A stretch of DNA of 64,000 bases from Sandaracinaceae bacterium (GTDB taxonomy: Bacteria > Myxococcota_A > Polyangia > Polyangiales > Sandaracinaceae). Numbering within the stretch: position 1 is the first letter of the stretch; each line of letters begins with the position of its first letter. This document shows positions 27,373 through 36,559 of this stretch, piece by piece. The stretch lies in the NCBI GenBank assembly GCA_040218145.1, contig JAVJQK010000128.1, positions 124,001 through 188,000 of the forward strand, given 5' to 3'. The notes beneath the pieces were generated by a model that searched no databases, was not told where the DNA came from, and worked only from the letters and a program-made list of their open reading frames with translations. A program made the position numbers and the translations under genes.

Positions 27373-28284
27373 ATGGAGCTGTCCGGCCGAGCCATCGCCG
27401 TGACCGGCGCGAGCGGCATGGTCGGCCGCTACCTCGTCCGTGCCTTGGCCGATCGCGGCGCGCGCGTGGTCGCCGTCGTGCGCAGCCCAGAGAAGATGGC
27501 GCGGACCGGCCTGCCCGCCGAGGCGCGGCGCGCCGACCTCGCCGACGTGGACGCGCTGACGGCCGCCTTCGACGGCTGCGACGCCGTCTTCTCCAACGCG
27601 GGGGTGGTCTCGATCGGCGGGCAGAGCCGCGAGGCGCTGATGCGGTCCAACCTGGAGGGCACGCGCAACGTCTTCGAGGCCATGCGGCGCGCGGGCGTGC
27701 GGCGCGCCGTGATGACCTCGTCCGTGACCGTCTACGAGCCGCAGCGCGGCCACGTCTACGCAGAGGACGCCCCGCTCTTGTCCGAGTCGGCCCGGGTCTC
27801 GCGGCCGCTGTACTACGCGCTGAGCAAGGCGCTCGCCGAGCGCGAGGCGCGGCGCCTCTCCGACGCGAACGGCATCGATCTCAGCGTGGCCCGCCCCTCC
27901 GGGATCTACGGGCTCCACGATCGAGCGGGCTTCACGATGTGGCTCCATCGCTTCGCCGCGGTGCCGCTCGTGACCGTGTTCCCCACGCACCTCTACATGC
28001 CCAACGTCTACGCGGGAGACCTCGCCGAGGCGATGGTGCGCATGCTCGAGCGGCCGGCCGCGTCGGGCCGCGCCTACAACATCTCGGGTGATCGAGATGT
28101 CTCATTCTGGGCCATGCTCCAGGCCTACCGCCGCGCGGGCTGGCCCGCGCCGAGGCTGGTCGTGCCGATTCCCGTGCCGTTCCGGCGCGTCTACGCGACC
28201 GACCGCGCGCGCGACGACCTCGACTTCGAGAACCGACCGCCCCTCGACGCGTTCACCGAGATGCGCGCCCAGCGCGTCGGCTGA
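27373..28284 (+). CDS. NAD-dependent SDR family dehydrogenase
   Basis: 303 residues, extended SDR. Rossmann motif TGASGMVGRYL at about 11-21, Ser in VMTSSVTVYEP, and YYALSKALAE with the Tyr-x-x-x-Lys pair. NAD(H) rather than NADP is suggested by the acid-free VVRSPEKM after strand 2, although this is a weak guide. The gene starts one base after the stop of the preceding SDR (TGAGATG), so translation is coupled. Together they look like a two-step oxidation/reduction of a cyclic or sugar substrate. Confidence 0.85.
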   Translation: MELSGRAIAVTGASGMVGRYLVRALADRGARVVAVVRSPEKMARTGLPAEARRADLADVDALTAAFDGCDAVFSNAGVVSIGGQSREALMRSNLEGTRNVFEAMRRAGVRRAVMTSSVTVYEPQRGHVYAEDAPLLSESARVSRPLYYALSKALAEREARRLSDANGIDLSVARPSGIYGLHDRAGFTMWLHRFAAVPLVTVFPTHLYMPNVYAGDLAEAMVRMLERPAASGRAYNISGDRDVSFWAMLQAYRRAGWPAPRLVVPIPVPFRRVYATDRARDDLDFENRPPLDAFTEMRAQRVG

Positions 28285-28289
28285 TCTTT

Positions 28290-28329
28290 CCGTCGCGACG
28301 AGCCGGCAGCTCGAAAATCGTCGCGACGG
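28290..28329. terminator. Hairpin after the SDR pair
   Basis: Two perfect 12-base arms, CCGTCGCGACGA at 28290-28301 and TCGTCGCGACGG at 28318-28329, with a 16-base loop. It lies 5 bases after the stop of the second SDR gene. No T-run follows, so an intrinsic terminator is only likely, not certain. Confidence 0.55.
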
Positions 28330-28401
28330 CCTCCGACCGTTGCGGATTTCTGGCCCGAGCCGCTCAAGCCCGGCCGGTCGATGCCGTTGGCGGAAGCTAC
28401 G

Positions 28402-28971
28402 ATGACAATTCGACCAGTCTTTCTGCCCTCCGGCGCGCTCGCGCTGGGGCTCTGTGCCGCCCTGCTCTTCGCCGCCCCCGCGTCCGCGCAAGACGAGGGG
28501 CCCGCAAATGAGTTGACGGCGCCGGGGCTCGACTCGACGGCGCTCGCGCTCTTCGACGCCTCGGTCGCGTTCCAGGAGGGCCGCTACGAGAGCTCGGTGG
28601 CCCACTTCCGCCGCGCCCACGCGCTGAGCGCCCGCCCCGAGCTGCTCTATCGCATCGGCTCCGCGGCGGACCGCGCCGGCATGCACGAGGTCGCCCTCGA
28701 CGCCTACCGTCGATACCTCGCCGAGGCCCCGGAGAGCGCTCTCCACGAGCGCGCGCGGGAGCGCCTGGCGGTTCTCGAGCAGCAACGAACCGGCGACCCA
28801 CGCACGAGGCGAGCGCCGGAGCAACGGGCCGCCGCACCGCGCGCCGTGGAGCCGCCCGCGCCGCCTGCCCCGTCCAGCCCGGACCGAACGGGCACCGAGC
28901 AGCCCCGCCCCGCTCGAGCGACCCCGGAGCGAGCGGCGAGCCACGCGCCTCCTACGACCGGGCCGGCCTGA
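28402..28971 (+). CDS. Exported TPR protein
   Basis: Start ATG 28402 is preceded by GGAAG at the right distance; the ATG at 28381 has none. The product has a clear signal peptide (cleavage near APASAQ), then two TPR-like units (LALFDASVAFQEGRYESSVAHFRRAHALS, LLYRIGSAADRAGMHEVALDAYRRYLAEAP). The last 55 residues are Pro/Ala/Arg-rich and disordered. Compared with the TPR protein at 17237 the two C-terminal membrane helices are missing; it may be a shorter relative. Confidence 0.7.
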   Translation: MTIRPVFLPSGALALGLCAALLFAAPASAQDEGPANELTAPGLDSTALALFDASVAFQEGRYESSVAHFRRAHALSARPELLYRIGSAADRAGMHEVALDAYRRYLAEAPESALHERARERLAVLEQQRTGDPRTRRAPEQRAAAPRAVEPPAPPAPSSPDRTGTEQPRPARATPERAASHAPPTTGPA

Positions 28972-29081
28972 GGCGCGATCAGCTCGGACCCCGTTCGACC
29001 ACAGCGTGGATCCACGGGGGACGACCCTCGTCGTTCATCATATCCGCGAGCCGCGCGTCGGCAGCTCGCTCGGCCGCAAGC

Positions 29082-29750
29082 TCAGAACACGGCCGGCTGA
29101 GTCGCGCCGTGCAGCGCGGCCAGCCCCCGCTCCTGGCGCTCGGTCAGGGCGCGCACCATCAGGATGGCGAGCGCCGCACTCCCGATCGCCACGACGCTCT
29201 GCACCATCGACATGAGGGTCGCGTTCTCGAGCCCGGACACCGTGTCGGTGTTGGAGAGCCTGAACACGACTTGACCGAGGATGTTGCTCCCCACCCAGGC
29301 GATCCACCAGATCGTCACGAGCGGCGGGACCTCTTTGAACGTCACGTCTTCGTCATCGGTCGCCGGCATGTCCTTGCGAAAGATCTCCTTCGTCATCTGG
29401 TAGGGCCAGAACAGCGAGGCGATCGGGATGAACCAGACCCCGACGGCCCACCCCGAGGTGCGCTCCCGCATGTGCCCGAGCGCCTCGACGTTGGAGTACG
29501 CGCGGTGGAACCACATCAGGAAGACGATCGCGGTGACCAGGAACAGCGCCGTGCCGCCGAAACCCAGGAGCATCTCTCGCAGGTCGTTGGCCTCGAGCTC
29601 CGCCTGGGTGAAGTCCCCCACGTGCATGCGCTCGAGGAGGCCGAGCTGCATGGAGCCGGATCCGATGGAGACGGCATCCCAGAGCACGTTGAGCCCGAGC
29701 AGGGCGACGGTGGCTTTGCCGAGAGACTCGAGCGACTTGGCTTCGGTCAT
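29082..29750 (-). CDS. DUF4328 membrane protein
   Basis: 222 residues from ATG 29750. Four membrane helices and the family signature MWFHRAYSNVEALG, then TSGWAVGVWFIPIASLFWPYQMTKEIF, which I recognise from DUF4328 (PF14219) proteins of myxobacteria and actinobacteria. The function of the family is unknown. Reading further upstream is possible but adds only a basic stretch. It is divergent from the zinc-ribbon protein at 29836, with 85 bases between. Confidence 0.8.
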   Translation of the reverse strand: MTEAKSLESLGKATVALLGLNVLWDAVSIGSGSMQLGLLERMHVGDFTQAELEANDLREMLLGFGGTALFLVTAIVFLMWFHRAYSNVEALGHMRERTSGWAVGVWFIPIASLFWPYQMTKEIFRKDMPATDDEDVTFKEVPPLVTIWWIAWVGSNILGQVVFRLSNTDTVSGLENATLMSMVQSVVAIGSAALAILMVRALTERQERGLAALHGATQPAVF

Positions 29751-29835
29751 GGAGACAGCATGCCACAACGCTCGCGAACCGGTCCTTCGAGATCCGGCGA
29801 CAGGAACATCCCGCCGAGTGGTACGTTGACGGGCC

Positions 29836-30447
29836 ATGGGGGCAGTCAAGTGTGAGCGCTGCGGACGTGTGGCGCAGGAGCGAACGGACGAGCGGTTCTT
29901 CTGCGAGCCCTGCGGGGTCTTCCTCGCGGCGCCCACCTGGTTCTTCACCTCCAAGAGCGAGGCGCCCTCGGCCAGCTATCGCGACCAGGCGGGAGAGCCC
30001 GTCTTCCGCCTCGAGCACCGCTACCACGCGGACCGAAAGGTGAGGCTTCGCAAGGTCGCGGGGGCGTGCCTCGGCGGCGCTTCGCTGTTCGGTGCGCTGG
30101 GCTTGCTCACCGGTGGGGAGATGATCTGCTTCCTCCTGTGGGGGTTCCTCGCCGCGATGCTGCTGTCCGCCGCGGTGCTCTCCTTCGGCGGCTCGTTGGT
30201 CGGGCGCGACGGTCGCACTCGAGTGCGCGTCGCCGATGGAGAGCTGCGGGCGGGGCGACGTCGAGTCCGGATCGACGACGTGGAGGCGCTCGAGGTGAAG
30301 CCGTCGACCGGCGGCGAACACACCCTCGTCGCGCGCACCGCGTCGGGGGAGGTGACGCTCGTGCCGCACTTGCAGGACGACGTCACGGCCGAGGAGGTGC
30401 GCGTCGCCCTCGCCGATGAACTGGAGCGCCGCCGGAGGCGCGCCTGA
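29836..30447 (+). CDS. Zinc-ribbon membrane protein, unknown function
   Basis: 203 residues. CERCG and CEPCG about 20 residues apart form an N-terminal zinc ribbon. Two hydrophobic segments (about 73-93 and 96-116) follow, and a C-terminal strand-rich domain with RVRVADGELRAGRRRVRIDDVEALEVKPS, comparable with PH-like membrane-associated domains. No known partner nearby; it may sense a metal or lipid. Confidence 0.65.
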   Translation: MGAVKCERCGRVAQERTDERFFCEPCGVFLAAPTWFFTSKSEAPSASYRDQAGEPVFRLEHRYHADRKVRLRKVAGACLGGASLFGALGLLTGGEMICFLLWGFLAAMLLSAAVLSFGGSLVGRDGRTRVRVADGELRAGRRRVRIDDVEALEVKPSTGGEHTLVARTASGEVTLVPHLQDDVTAEEVRVALADELERRRRRA

Positions 30448-30488
30448 AGAAGGCTGTCGCGGGCACGGCGCATGCACCGCCATGAAGC

Positions 30489-31187
30489 GTGCGCACGCTC
30501 TCGACCCTGGCCCTGTTCTCGGTCCTGCTGCTGCCGGCCTGTGAGCGCTGGCGTTCGCGGCGGGCTCCGGCGGACGAGCAGAGCGCGGAGTCGCCCCGGG
30601 ACCAGCCGGCCTCGCGCTATCCGCTCGACGCGCACAGCCGCCGCGTCCCCGAAGAGGGCCCGCTGGAGTGCCCGGAGATCGACCTGGTGCACCACCGTGG
30701 CGGGGAGATCTCGTACGGGCGGGGCGTTCGTGTCGCGCCCGCCTTTCGGGAGAAGCTGGAGCGCTTCGAGCAGATCGCGGCCGAGGTCGGGGAGGAGGTC
30801 CTGCTCCGACCTCCCGAGAGCGTGCGCCACTTCGGCGCCTTCGTGTGTCGGCGGGTGCGCGGGCGGCCCTACCGCATGAGCGAGCACGGCCTCGGCAATG
30901 GCATCGACGTCTCCGGCTTCCGCTTCGGCCCCGCGCCGCGCGAGGCCCGCGACAGGCTCCCCCGCCGGCTCTGGTGGCGCACCACCGTGAGCGTGCTCGA
31001 CCACTGGGCCGCCGCGGACGACGAGACGAAGGACGAGGCCGACGTCCTGAAGTCACGGTTCCTCCGCGAGCTGACCCGGCGCCTCGCAGAGGAGGACGTG
31101 TTCCGCGGCATGCTCGGCCCCGCGCACCCACGGCACCGGAACCACTTCCACTTCGACTACGGTCCCTGGCGCTACCGGATCCTGTAG
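30489..31187 (+). CDS. Extensin-like lipoprotein, possible peptidoglycan hydrolase
   Basis: 232 residues from GTG 30489. Lipobox (LLLPAC, Cys18). The mature domain fits the extensin-like C-terminal family (PF06904), structurally related to LAS D-Ala-D-Ala metallopeptidases: SEHGLGNGIDVSGF contains His133 and Asp140, and HRNHFHFDYG near the end has the third ligand, His. Two Cys (61 and 120) may bond. So it likely cuts or binds peptidoglycan in the periplasm. It converges with the HEAT-repeat gene (4-base gap). Confidence 0.82.
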   Translation: MRTLSTLALFSVLLLPACERWRSRRAPADEQSAESPRDQPASRYPLDAHSRRVPEEGPLECPEIDLVHHRGGEISYGRGVRVAPAFREKLERFEQIAAEVGEEVLLRPPESVRHFGAFVCRRVRGRPYRMSEHGLGNGIDVSGFRFGPAPREARDRLPRRLWWRTTVSVLDHWAAADDETKDEADVLKSRFLRELTRRLAEEDVFRGMLGPAHPRHRNHFHFDYGPWRYRIL

Positions 31188-31191
31188 ACGC

Positions 31192-32526
31192 TCACTCGAG
31201 CGCGTGGAGCAGGCGGGTGAGCCGCTTCTTCTCCAGGCCGACGCTCCGTGCGTGGAGCCGCTCCAGGGCGTCGCGCGAGGCGCGCGCTGCGGGGCCGACG
31301 CGCTCGATCGCCTGCACGGCAAGGTGCCGGAGTTCACGGTCGCCGAGCGCCTCCTCGATCGTCGGCCGCGCGCGCTCGAAGTCGAGCCCGGCCAGGACCG
31401 ACGCCACCCTCATTCGCTCGCGCAGCGAGTCGGCCTCCGCGAGCAGGTCGTCGAGCGCGGCGGTCAACGGAGCGGCGCGCGGGCCGAGCGCCGAGACGAG
31501 CCGCGCGTGCTGACGCAGCGCGTCGAGGCTGTCGAGCCGCTCGGCCAACCGCTCGCAGAGCCAGGCCACCTCCGCGTCGGATGGGCGTCGGAGACTGTCG
31601 AGCGCCCACCACGCGGCGCGCGAGGGGGGGCCGTCGGAGAGCAGCATCGCGAGCAGGCGCGCGCGGAACGGGGCGCCTGCGGTCGGCAGCGCGGCGAAGG
31701 CGAGCCCGGCGTCCATGTCCCCGGTCTCGATGCGGCGAAACAGGACGTCGGCGACGCCGGGGTCGTCGTACTCTGCGGCTGCCCGGAGGACGTCGGCGTG
31801 ACCGCCGCTCTCGATGCGCGCCAGGAGCTGCGGCAGGTCTTCGGGGAGGAGCGCCGGGCCGACGGCCCGGAACGCCCTCGCGGCCTCCCGCTCGTGAGCC
31901 CGTCCGAGCAGGAGCAGCGCCGCCTCCCGGGAGCCCCGATGCAGGCCGAGCTCACGGATGGCGTCCTCTCGCTCCGCTCGGTTGCCGTCCTGGAGCGCGT
32001 GTCGGAGCGCGTCGAGCACGTCGTGGGGCGCGGAGTCACCGCGACGCTGGGCGAGCTCGACCTCGAGCACGCGGCGCAGGCGGGGGTCGTGACCAGCATC
32101 GACCACGCCCTGCACGGCCGCCAGCTCCCGATCGTCGAGCGCGGCGAGATGGTCCGTGACGAGCTCGTAGAGCACGCGGCGGGCCCCCCCTCCGCCGCCA
32201 TTCAGGCAGCGCTCCGCGACCGGGAGCACCGCCGCTCGACCTAGCGGCTTCAGCTTCTCGGCCGCGAGGTGGCGGATCGGCAGGTCCTCGTGATGCACGT
32301 AGAGGTACTCCACCATCATGACGCGGTGCGAGCCGCCGTCGTCGAGGGCCCGCGCGAGCAGCCCGAGCACCTTCGGATCGAGCATCCGCCCCTCGAGCAC
32401 CCTGCCCCTGGAGTCGCGGACCTGGACGCGCTCGATCGCCTCGTATCGCGCTGCCGCGTCGCCCTCTCGAAGCACGCGCTCGAGCTCGTCGAAGGTGATG
32501 CCGGCCCCCATGCGTTTTCGTAGCAC
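31192..32526 (-). CDS. HEAT-repeat protein
   Basis: 444 residues without signal peptide. The sequence is a continuous series of paired helices of about 30-40 residues with Ala/Leu/Arg repeats, e.g. PKVLGLLARALDDGGSHRVMMVEYLYVHHED, ALRHALQDGNRAEREDAIRELGLHRGSREA, RPTIEEALGDRELRHLAVQAIERVGPAA. That is an Armadillo/HEAT solenoid (PBS-lyase type). It would be a scaffold for protein-protein contact in the cytoplasm. GTG 32526 or ATG 32511 could be the start; no Shine-Dalgarno is clear for either. Divergent from the beta-propeller lipoprotein. Confidence 0.75.
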   Translation of the reverse strand: MLRKRMGAGITFDELERVLREGDAAARYEAIERVQVRDSRGRVLEGRMLDPKVLGLLARALDDGGSHRVMMVEYLYVHHEDLPIRHLAAEKLKPLGRAAVLPVAERCLNGGGGGARRVLYELVTDHLAALDDRELAAVQGVVDAGHDPRLRRVLEVELAQRRGDSAPHDVLDALRHALQDGNRAEREDAIRELGLHRGSREAALLLLGRAHEREAARAFRAVGPALLPEDLPQLLARIESGGHADVLRAAAEYDDPGVADVLFRRIETGDMDAGLAFAALPTAGAPFRARLLAMLLSDGPPSRAAWWALDSLRRPSDAEVAWLCERLAERLDSLDALRQHARLVSALGPRAAPLTAALDDLLAEADSLRERMRVASVLAGLDFERARPTIEEALGDRELRHLAVQAIERVGPAARASRDALERLHARSVGLEKKRLTRLLHALE

Positions 32527-32596
32527 GACACCGACGCGGGCCGGCGGCGCTCGCGCGGTCGAGCTCCCCTGTCACGTCCTTTTCTTCTGGCATACG

Positions 32597-34891
32597 ATGC
32601 TCGATGTGCGCGAGGCGACTTGCATCCTGGTGCTCGCGGTCGCCTGCTCGGCCGCGCCCCTCGAGCCCGCTCGAGAGCCCCGGACTCCGCCCCCTTCGCC
32701 ACCGGTGCGCGCGTCCGCGCCCGAGCTCGTGCTCCAGGGCGGACACGTGGGATGGATCCACGCGCTCGCTCTCTCTTCGCGCGGCGACCGCGCGGCGCTC
32801 CTGAGCCTCGACCACCCGGACTTCGGCCAGACGCTCTCGTCCCCCATCCCGTTCGCCACGCTCTCGGTGGTGGACGTCCCTTCGGGCGTGACCCGAGCCG
32901 CGTGGCGCGTCCCCGCCCCGGAGCGGTCCGGTGGCGCGACGGTGCGCTTCGGCGGCGGCGACCGGCTGCTCACCGTCGACGGCCGCGTCGCGCGCGCGGT
33001 GCGGCTCACGGACGGGCTCACCCGCGTCTTCGACTTCGGGGAGCCCGCCCTCCCGCGTGACCTCGCGAGCGCCGTCGTCTGGCGGCCCGATGCGGTGGAG
33101 CATCGAACCGCCCGGGGCAAGACGCTCTGGTCGTCGTCGGTCGAAGCCTTCGATCTCTCGCTCGACCGCGAAGGGGCGCTGAGGCTTCGGGTGGGGAGCA
33201 CGCTGCTCGGGCTCGACGCGTGGGGTTGCAAGACATCCTCCGTCGCGGTCTCGGAGGAGACGGACGCTCGAGCGGTGCTGGCGAGGAGCCTGGACGGCCG
33301 CTGGTCGGTCGAGCGAAGCAACCATGGGCACGAGCTGCTCGAGGGCCCGACCGCCCGAGCGAGCCTCTCCGACGCGACGAGCGTCGACGACGACGCGCTC
33401 TTCGTCGAGCCGTCGTTCGCCTTCTCTCCCATCGACGACCGGCTGTGGGCCTGTCGTGTGATCAGGCCAGAGGAGGACGGCGAGGCGCGGGTTCGCTGCT
33501 GGGAGCTCGACCGGGCGGGGCACTCCGTCAGGCACTTCGATGTCCACCCTGAGCGTGAGCTCGACCGCGACGACCGAACCCTCGGGGCGCACCTCGTGAT
33601 CGCAGGGAGCGGGCACCTGGTGATCGCGGCCTCGCGGTCGGCCTGGATCACGACGCCGACGGGCGAGGTCGTCCATTCGCTGGAGGACGAGGAGCTCGAG
33701 GTCCTGGTGAGAGGCGCGATGGAGACGGATGACGGCTCGATCGCGCTGTCCTCCGCCGTGGCCCTCGGGTGGTGGGGCCCATCGGGCGCCGGGGCGTCGC
33801 TCTGCCCGGATCTACCGGACCGCGAAGCACGTCTCCGCCGCGTGGACGGCGTCCCGACGGCGTTCGCGTGGCGCTTCGTCTGTCCGCTGGGAGAGCCCGC
33901 CACGATGGCGGGACCCATGCACGCCGTCTCGCCCGACGGACACGGCCGCGTCGTGAGCGAGGAGGACTCGTTCGCTGGCGAGGTGGCGACGCTGGCCCGA
34001 GGCGGCCGCGTCACGCCGCTCGAGGGGACCGACGACGTGTGCTCGTTCGACGGCTGCTACCCGCGAGCGCGCTTCTCGCCCGACGGTCGATGGCTCCTGC
34101 TCGACGGCGCGCTCTTCGACGCGCACACGGGGCGCCGGATCCGGGCGCTCTCGGCCAGCGAGACCGTCGACCGCGCGTGGCGTCGCACCGTCCGCATCGT
34201 CGAGCGCGGAGGAGCTCTCCACGCCGTGGTGTTCGACCTTCTCGAGGCGGAGGTCGAGCTGGCCGCGCACGCGCTCGGGAGCCCCGAAGCCTTCTACCGC
34301 GCGGAGGCGCGAGTGCTCGTCGTCCGAGAGAGAGGCACACGCCTGGTGTTCTCGCTCGCCGACCACGATCCCTCCCGGCCGTGGTGGAGCCTCCTGGCGG
34401 ATGCGGTGGTGACGAGGGACGGTGGGCGCCTGACGGTGACCTGGCTCGACGACGGCGAGACGAGCGTCGAGCGCGTACCCGTCGGAGCCCCGATCGCGGT
34501 GGACCCGGAGCGCGGCCGGCTCGCGTGGTGCGACCTCGATGAGCTGAAGGTCTGGCGCCTCGGCGAGTCGCCTGCCCGATCCCTCGGCTCGTGCGCCGGT
34601 CGCGCCGTCCACGTGGGCGAGCGCTACGTGGTGACCGCCGACGGCTCGCGGGCTCGCGTCACCCGGCTCGACGACGGTCGTGGGCTGTGGGTTCGCACGG
34701 TCATCCGCCCCCGCCACCACGCGTGGACGATCGCCGAGGACGACGCGGGACGTTTCTGGATCGACCCCGCGCGCATGGCCCACGTACGGCGCCGCGCAGC
34801 GGGCCCTCTGCTCGACGCGGCGGTCTCCGAGGTGACGGTGCACACCGAGGGCTACGATCCCGAGCTCGTGCGGCGCTTCTTCGCCCCCTGA
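32597..34891 (+). CDS. Large beta-propeller-like lipoprotein
   Basis: 764 residues: MLDVREATCILVLAVAC, a lipobox at Cys17. Then a Pro-rich linker and a long strand-rich region starting GGHVGWIHALALSSRGDRAALLS, like a first WD40 blade, and repeated blade-like turns (RFSPDGRWLLLDGALFDAHTGRRIRALS). No enzymatic motif is seen. Roughly two seven-bladed propellers could fit. It lies between two divergent/convergent neighbours and appears monocistronic. It may be a protein-binding surface lipoprotein. Confidence 0.7.
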   Translation: MLDVREATCILVLAVACSAAPLEPAREPRTPPPSPPVRASAPELVLQGGHVGWIHALALSSRGDRAALLSLDHPDFGQTLSSPIPFATLSVVDVPSGVTRAAWRVPAPERSGGATVRFGGGDRLLTVDGRVARAVRLTDGLTRVFDFGEPALPRDLASAVVWRPDAVEHRTARGKTLWSSSVEAFDLSLDREGALRLRVGSTLLGLDAWGCKTSSVAVSEETDARAVLARSLDGRWSVERSNHGHELLEGPTARASLSDATSVDDDALFVEPSFAFSPIDDRLWACRVIRPEEDGEARVRCWELDRAGHSVRHFDVHPERELDRDDRTLGAHLVIAGSGHLVIAASRSAWITTPTGEVVHSLEDEELEVLVRGAMETDDGSIALSSAVALGWWGPSGAGASLCPDLPDREARLRRVDGVPTAFAWRFVCPLGEPATMAGPMHAVSPDGHGRVVSEEDSFAGEVATLARGGRVTPLEGTDDVCSFDGCYPRARFSPDGRWLLLDGALFDAHTGRRIRALSASETVDRAWRRTVRIVERGGALHAVVFDLLEAEVELAAHALGSPEAFYRAEARVLVVRERGTRLVFSLADHDPSRPWWSLLADAVVTRDGGRLTVTWLDDGETSVERVPVGAPIAVDPERGRLAWCDLDELKVWRLGESPARSLGSCAGRAVHVGERYVVTADGSRARVTRLDDGRGLWVRTVIRPRHHAWTIAEDDAGRFWIDPARMAHVRRRAAGPLLDAAVSEVTVHTEGYDPELVRRFFAP

Positions 34892-34915
34892 GGGCGAGCG
34901 GCCGGCGGAGCCGAA

Positions 34916-34937
34916 GCTGAGCGAGGAGCCGCTCAGC
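34916..34937. terminator. Hairpin between convergent genes
   Basis: GCTGAGC (34916-34922) and GCTCAGC (34931-34937), a 7-base perfect stem with an 8-base loop, between the end of the propeller gene (34891) and over the last codons of the HNH gene (34933). It could stop transcription from either side. No T-run. Confidence 0.45.
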
Positions 34938-36315
34938 GAGACCACATGAGCGGGTACGCGAGAGCTTCGTGCCGCTCCGGGGGACGCACCCACGTGGGGG
35001 TCGGCGGGCATGCACCGTACTCCGCCAGCTCTTCGCGCACGCAGCCCCCGATCGACACGCCCCGCAGCGCCAGCCGCAGCGCTTGCTCGGCCGTCGTCTC
35101 GGCCCCCACGTGGGGGCGCGCCTCGTCCACGAGTCGACGCGCCTCCCTCTCCTTGAAGCTCAGCGCCTTCAGCATCTGAAACACCTCGGCCAGGACGTGC
35201 GCCTTCTTCGGCTCCACCTTTGGCGAGCCGTAGGCGGACCCATCTGGGTGCTCGAAGATGAAGCCCGCGGACCAGGTGCCGCGGATGACGATCTTCCCTT
35301 CGTGCGCGATCCGGTGATGGGTCGAGCACAAGAGAATGAGCCGCTCGGGATCGTGGCTGCCGCCCTCGGACTTGGGGTCGCAGTGGTGCACGTCGCAGCT
35401 CGTGTTCTTGCACCCCGGCACCGCGCAGACGCCGCCGTGCCGACGCACCACCGCGCGGCGCACCGCGGGCGGGATCACCTGGCTCGCCCGCTCGTAGCCG
35501 GCCGAGATGTCCACCCGGCCGATGACCTGCGCGTCGCACTCGGCTACCTCGACCACTTCGGGCCCGACGGGGACCTGCTCGCCGCTCGCGTCCTGGGTGG
35601 CGGCCTTGCAGCACTCGCACACCGTCAGCGCGATCTGGTGCCGGCTCCGCGTCTCGTCCGCCCCGCCTCCGCCCGAGAGCGCGGTCGAGGCGAGCAGCTC
35701 GATGAACGCGTCGTCGTCGAGGTGCGTGCCGCCGCTCTCCGTGCGGAGCACGTCGCGCGCTTGCGCCAAGAGCGCGTACGCCGAGGGCGAGAGGTTCAAG
35801 GTCACCCGCTTGCGCTCGAGCTCGGGCCGCGTCGGATCGCTCGGCCGGTCGCCGGGCCTCTTGCCCGAGGTCATGCGCCCGATCTGCGACGCCGTCTTGC
35901 CGTCGGCGACCTCGAGCCACTCGGCTTCGGTCTCCGCGTCGGCCACCCGCGTCAGCTCGCGCACCGCGGAGTAGACGAGGTCACCCGCCGCGAAGGCGGC
36001 GCTGAGCTTCGGCAGCTCGTCGAGCCGCATCGCGACACGCACTCGCTCCTCGGTCGCGCGGCCCGAGCAGCCGAACCAGCGCTCGGCGTACTCCCGGAAG
36101 CTGGCGAATCCGTAGAGGTCGTGGACCTTCAGCCGGAAGCCGCAGAGGAACCACTGACAGAGCTCGAAGTCGCTCGCCGCGCGCAGGCGCCCGAGCTTCC
36201 TGAGAGTCTCGTCGGCTACCTGGCGAGAGGTGTCGGCCGACGGACCGTGTTCGATGAATGCCCCATGCAATTCACCTAGCACCAACCAGTACACTCGCCA
36301 ACTGTTTTTGCGCAT
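34933..36315 (-). CDS. HNH endonuclease with a RuvA-C-like tail
   Basis: 460 residues. A helical N-terminal part of DUF222-like type (LGRLRAASDFELCQWF, YAERWFGCSGRATEERVRVAMRLDELP) precedes an HNH nuclease: HGGVCAVPGCKNTSCDVHHCDP followed by PERLILLCSTHHRIAHEGK. The Cys-x4-Cys, His-His and His-His groups bind a metal and the catalytic His is in DVHH. After it, LKALSFKEREARRLVDEAR and EQALRLALR repeat the pattern of the RuvA C-terminal UBA-like domain. Such genes are common in actinobacteria and myxobacteria and may be selfish or DNA-repair associated. The upstream region (36316-36834) is AT-richer than the surroundings. Confidence 0.85.
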   Translation of the reverse strand: MRKNSWRVYWLVLGELHGAFIEHGPSADTSRQVADETLRKLGRLRAASDFELCQWFLCGFRLKVHDLYGFASFREYAERWFGCSGRATEERVRVAMRLDELPKLSAAFAAGDLVYSAVRELTRVADAETEAEWLEVADGKTASQIGRMTSGKRPGDRPSDPTRPELERKRVTLNLSPSAYALLAQARDVLRTESGGTHLDDDAFIELLASTALSGGGGADETRSRHQIALTVCECCKAATQDASGEQVPVGPEVVEVAECDAQVIGRVDISAGYERASQVIPPAVRRAVVRRHGGVCAVPGCKNTSCDVHHCDPKSEGGSHDPERLILLCSTHHRIAHEGKIVIRGTWSAGFIFEHPDGSAYGSPKVEPKKAHVLAEVFQMLKALSFKEREARRLVDEARPHVGAETTAEQALRLALRGVSIGGCVREELAEYGACPPTPTWVRPPERHEALAYPLMWSR

Positions 36316-36559
36316 TCACTCGCAGATTCTACCGTTTGATTTGTTCTACATTATGACCTCTGGAAATAACTACTGATGAAGCAGCGAAGGTGACGTCGCG
36401 CAGTCACCATTCTTGCCGCGATGGCACCGCGCCGTGTTTCGAAGCTTGCGCTCATGAGAGCGACTCCTCGTTGAAGTGTCGACCCCTCTACGAGAAGACG
36501 CCAGGGACATCGTTCGAGGCGGCAATTCGAGCCCAGATGGGCGCAGAAACAGCTCCACG
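36316..36559. other. AT-richer intergenic region upstream of the HNH gene
   Basis: This stretch between divergent genes is clearly poorer in G+C (e.g. 36326-36372 with TTTGATTTGTTCTACATTATG) than the rest of the window. On the minus strand TAGAAT lies about 10 bases upstream of the HNH start and CATAAT a little further, which may be -10 elements. No convincing gene. Two short frames exist on either strand (about 60 codons) but lack a ribosome binding site or recognisable product. Confidence 0.4.
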
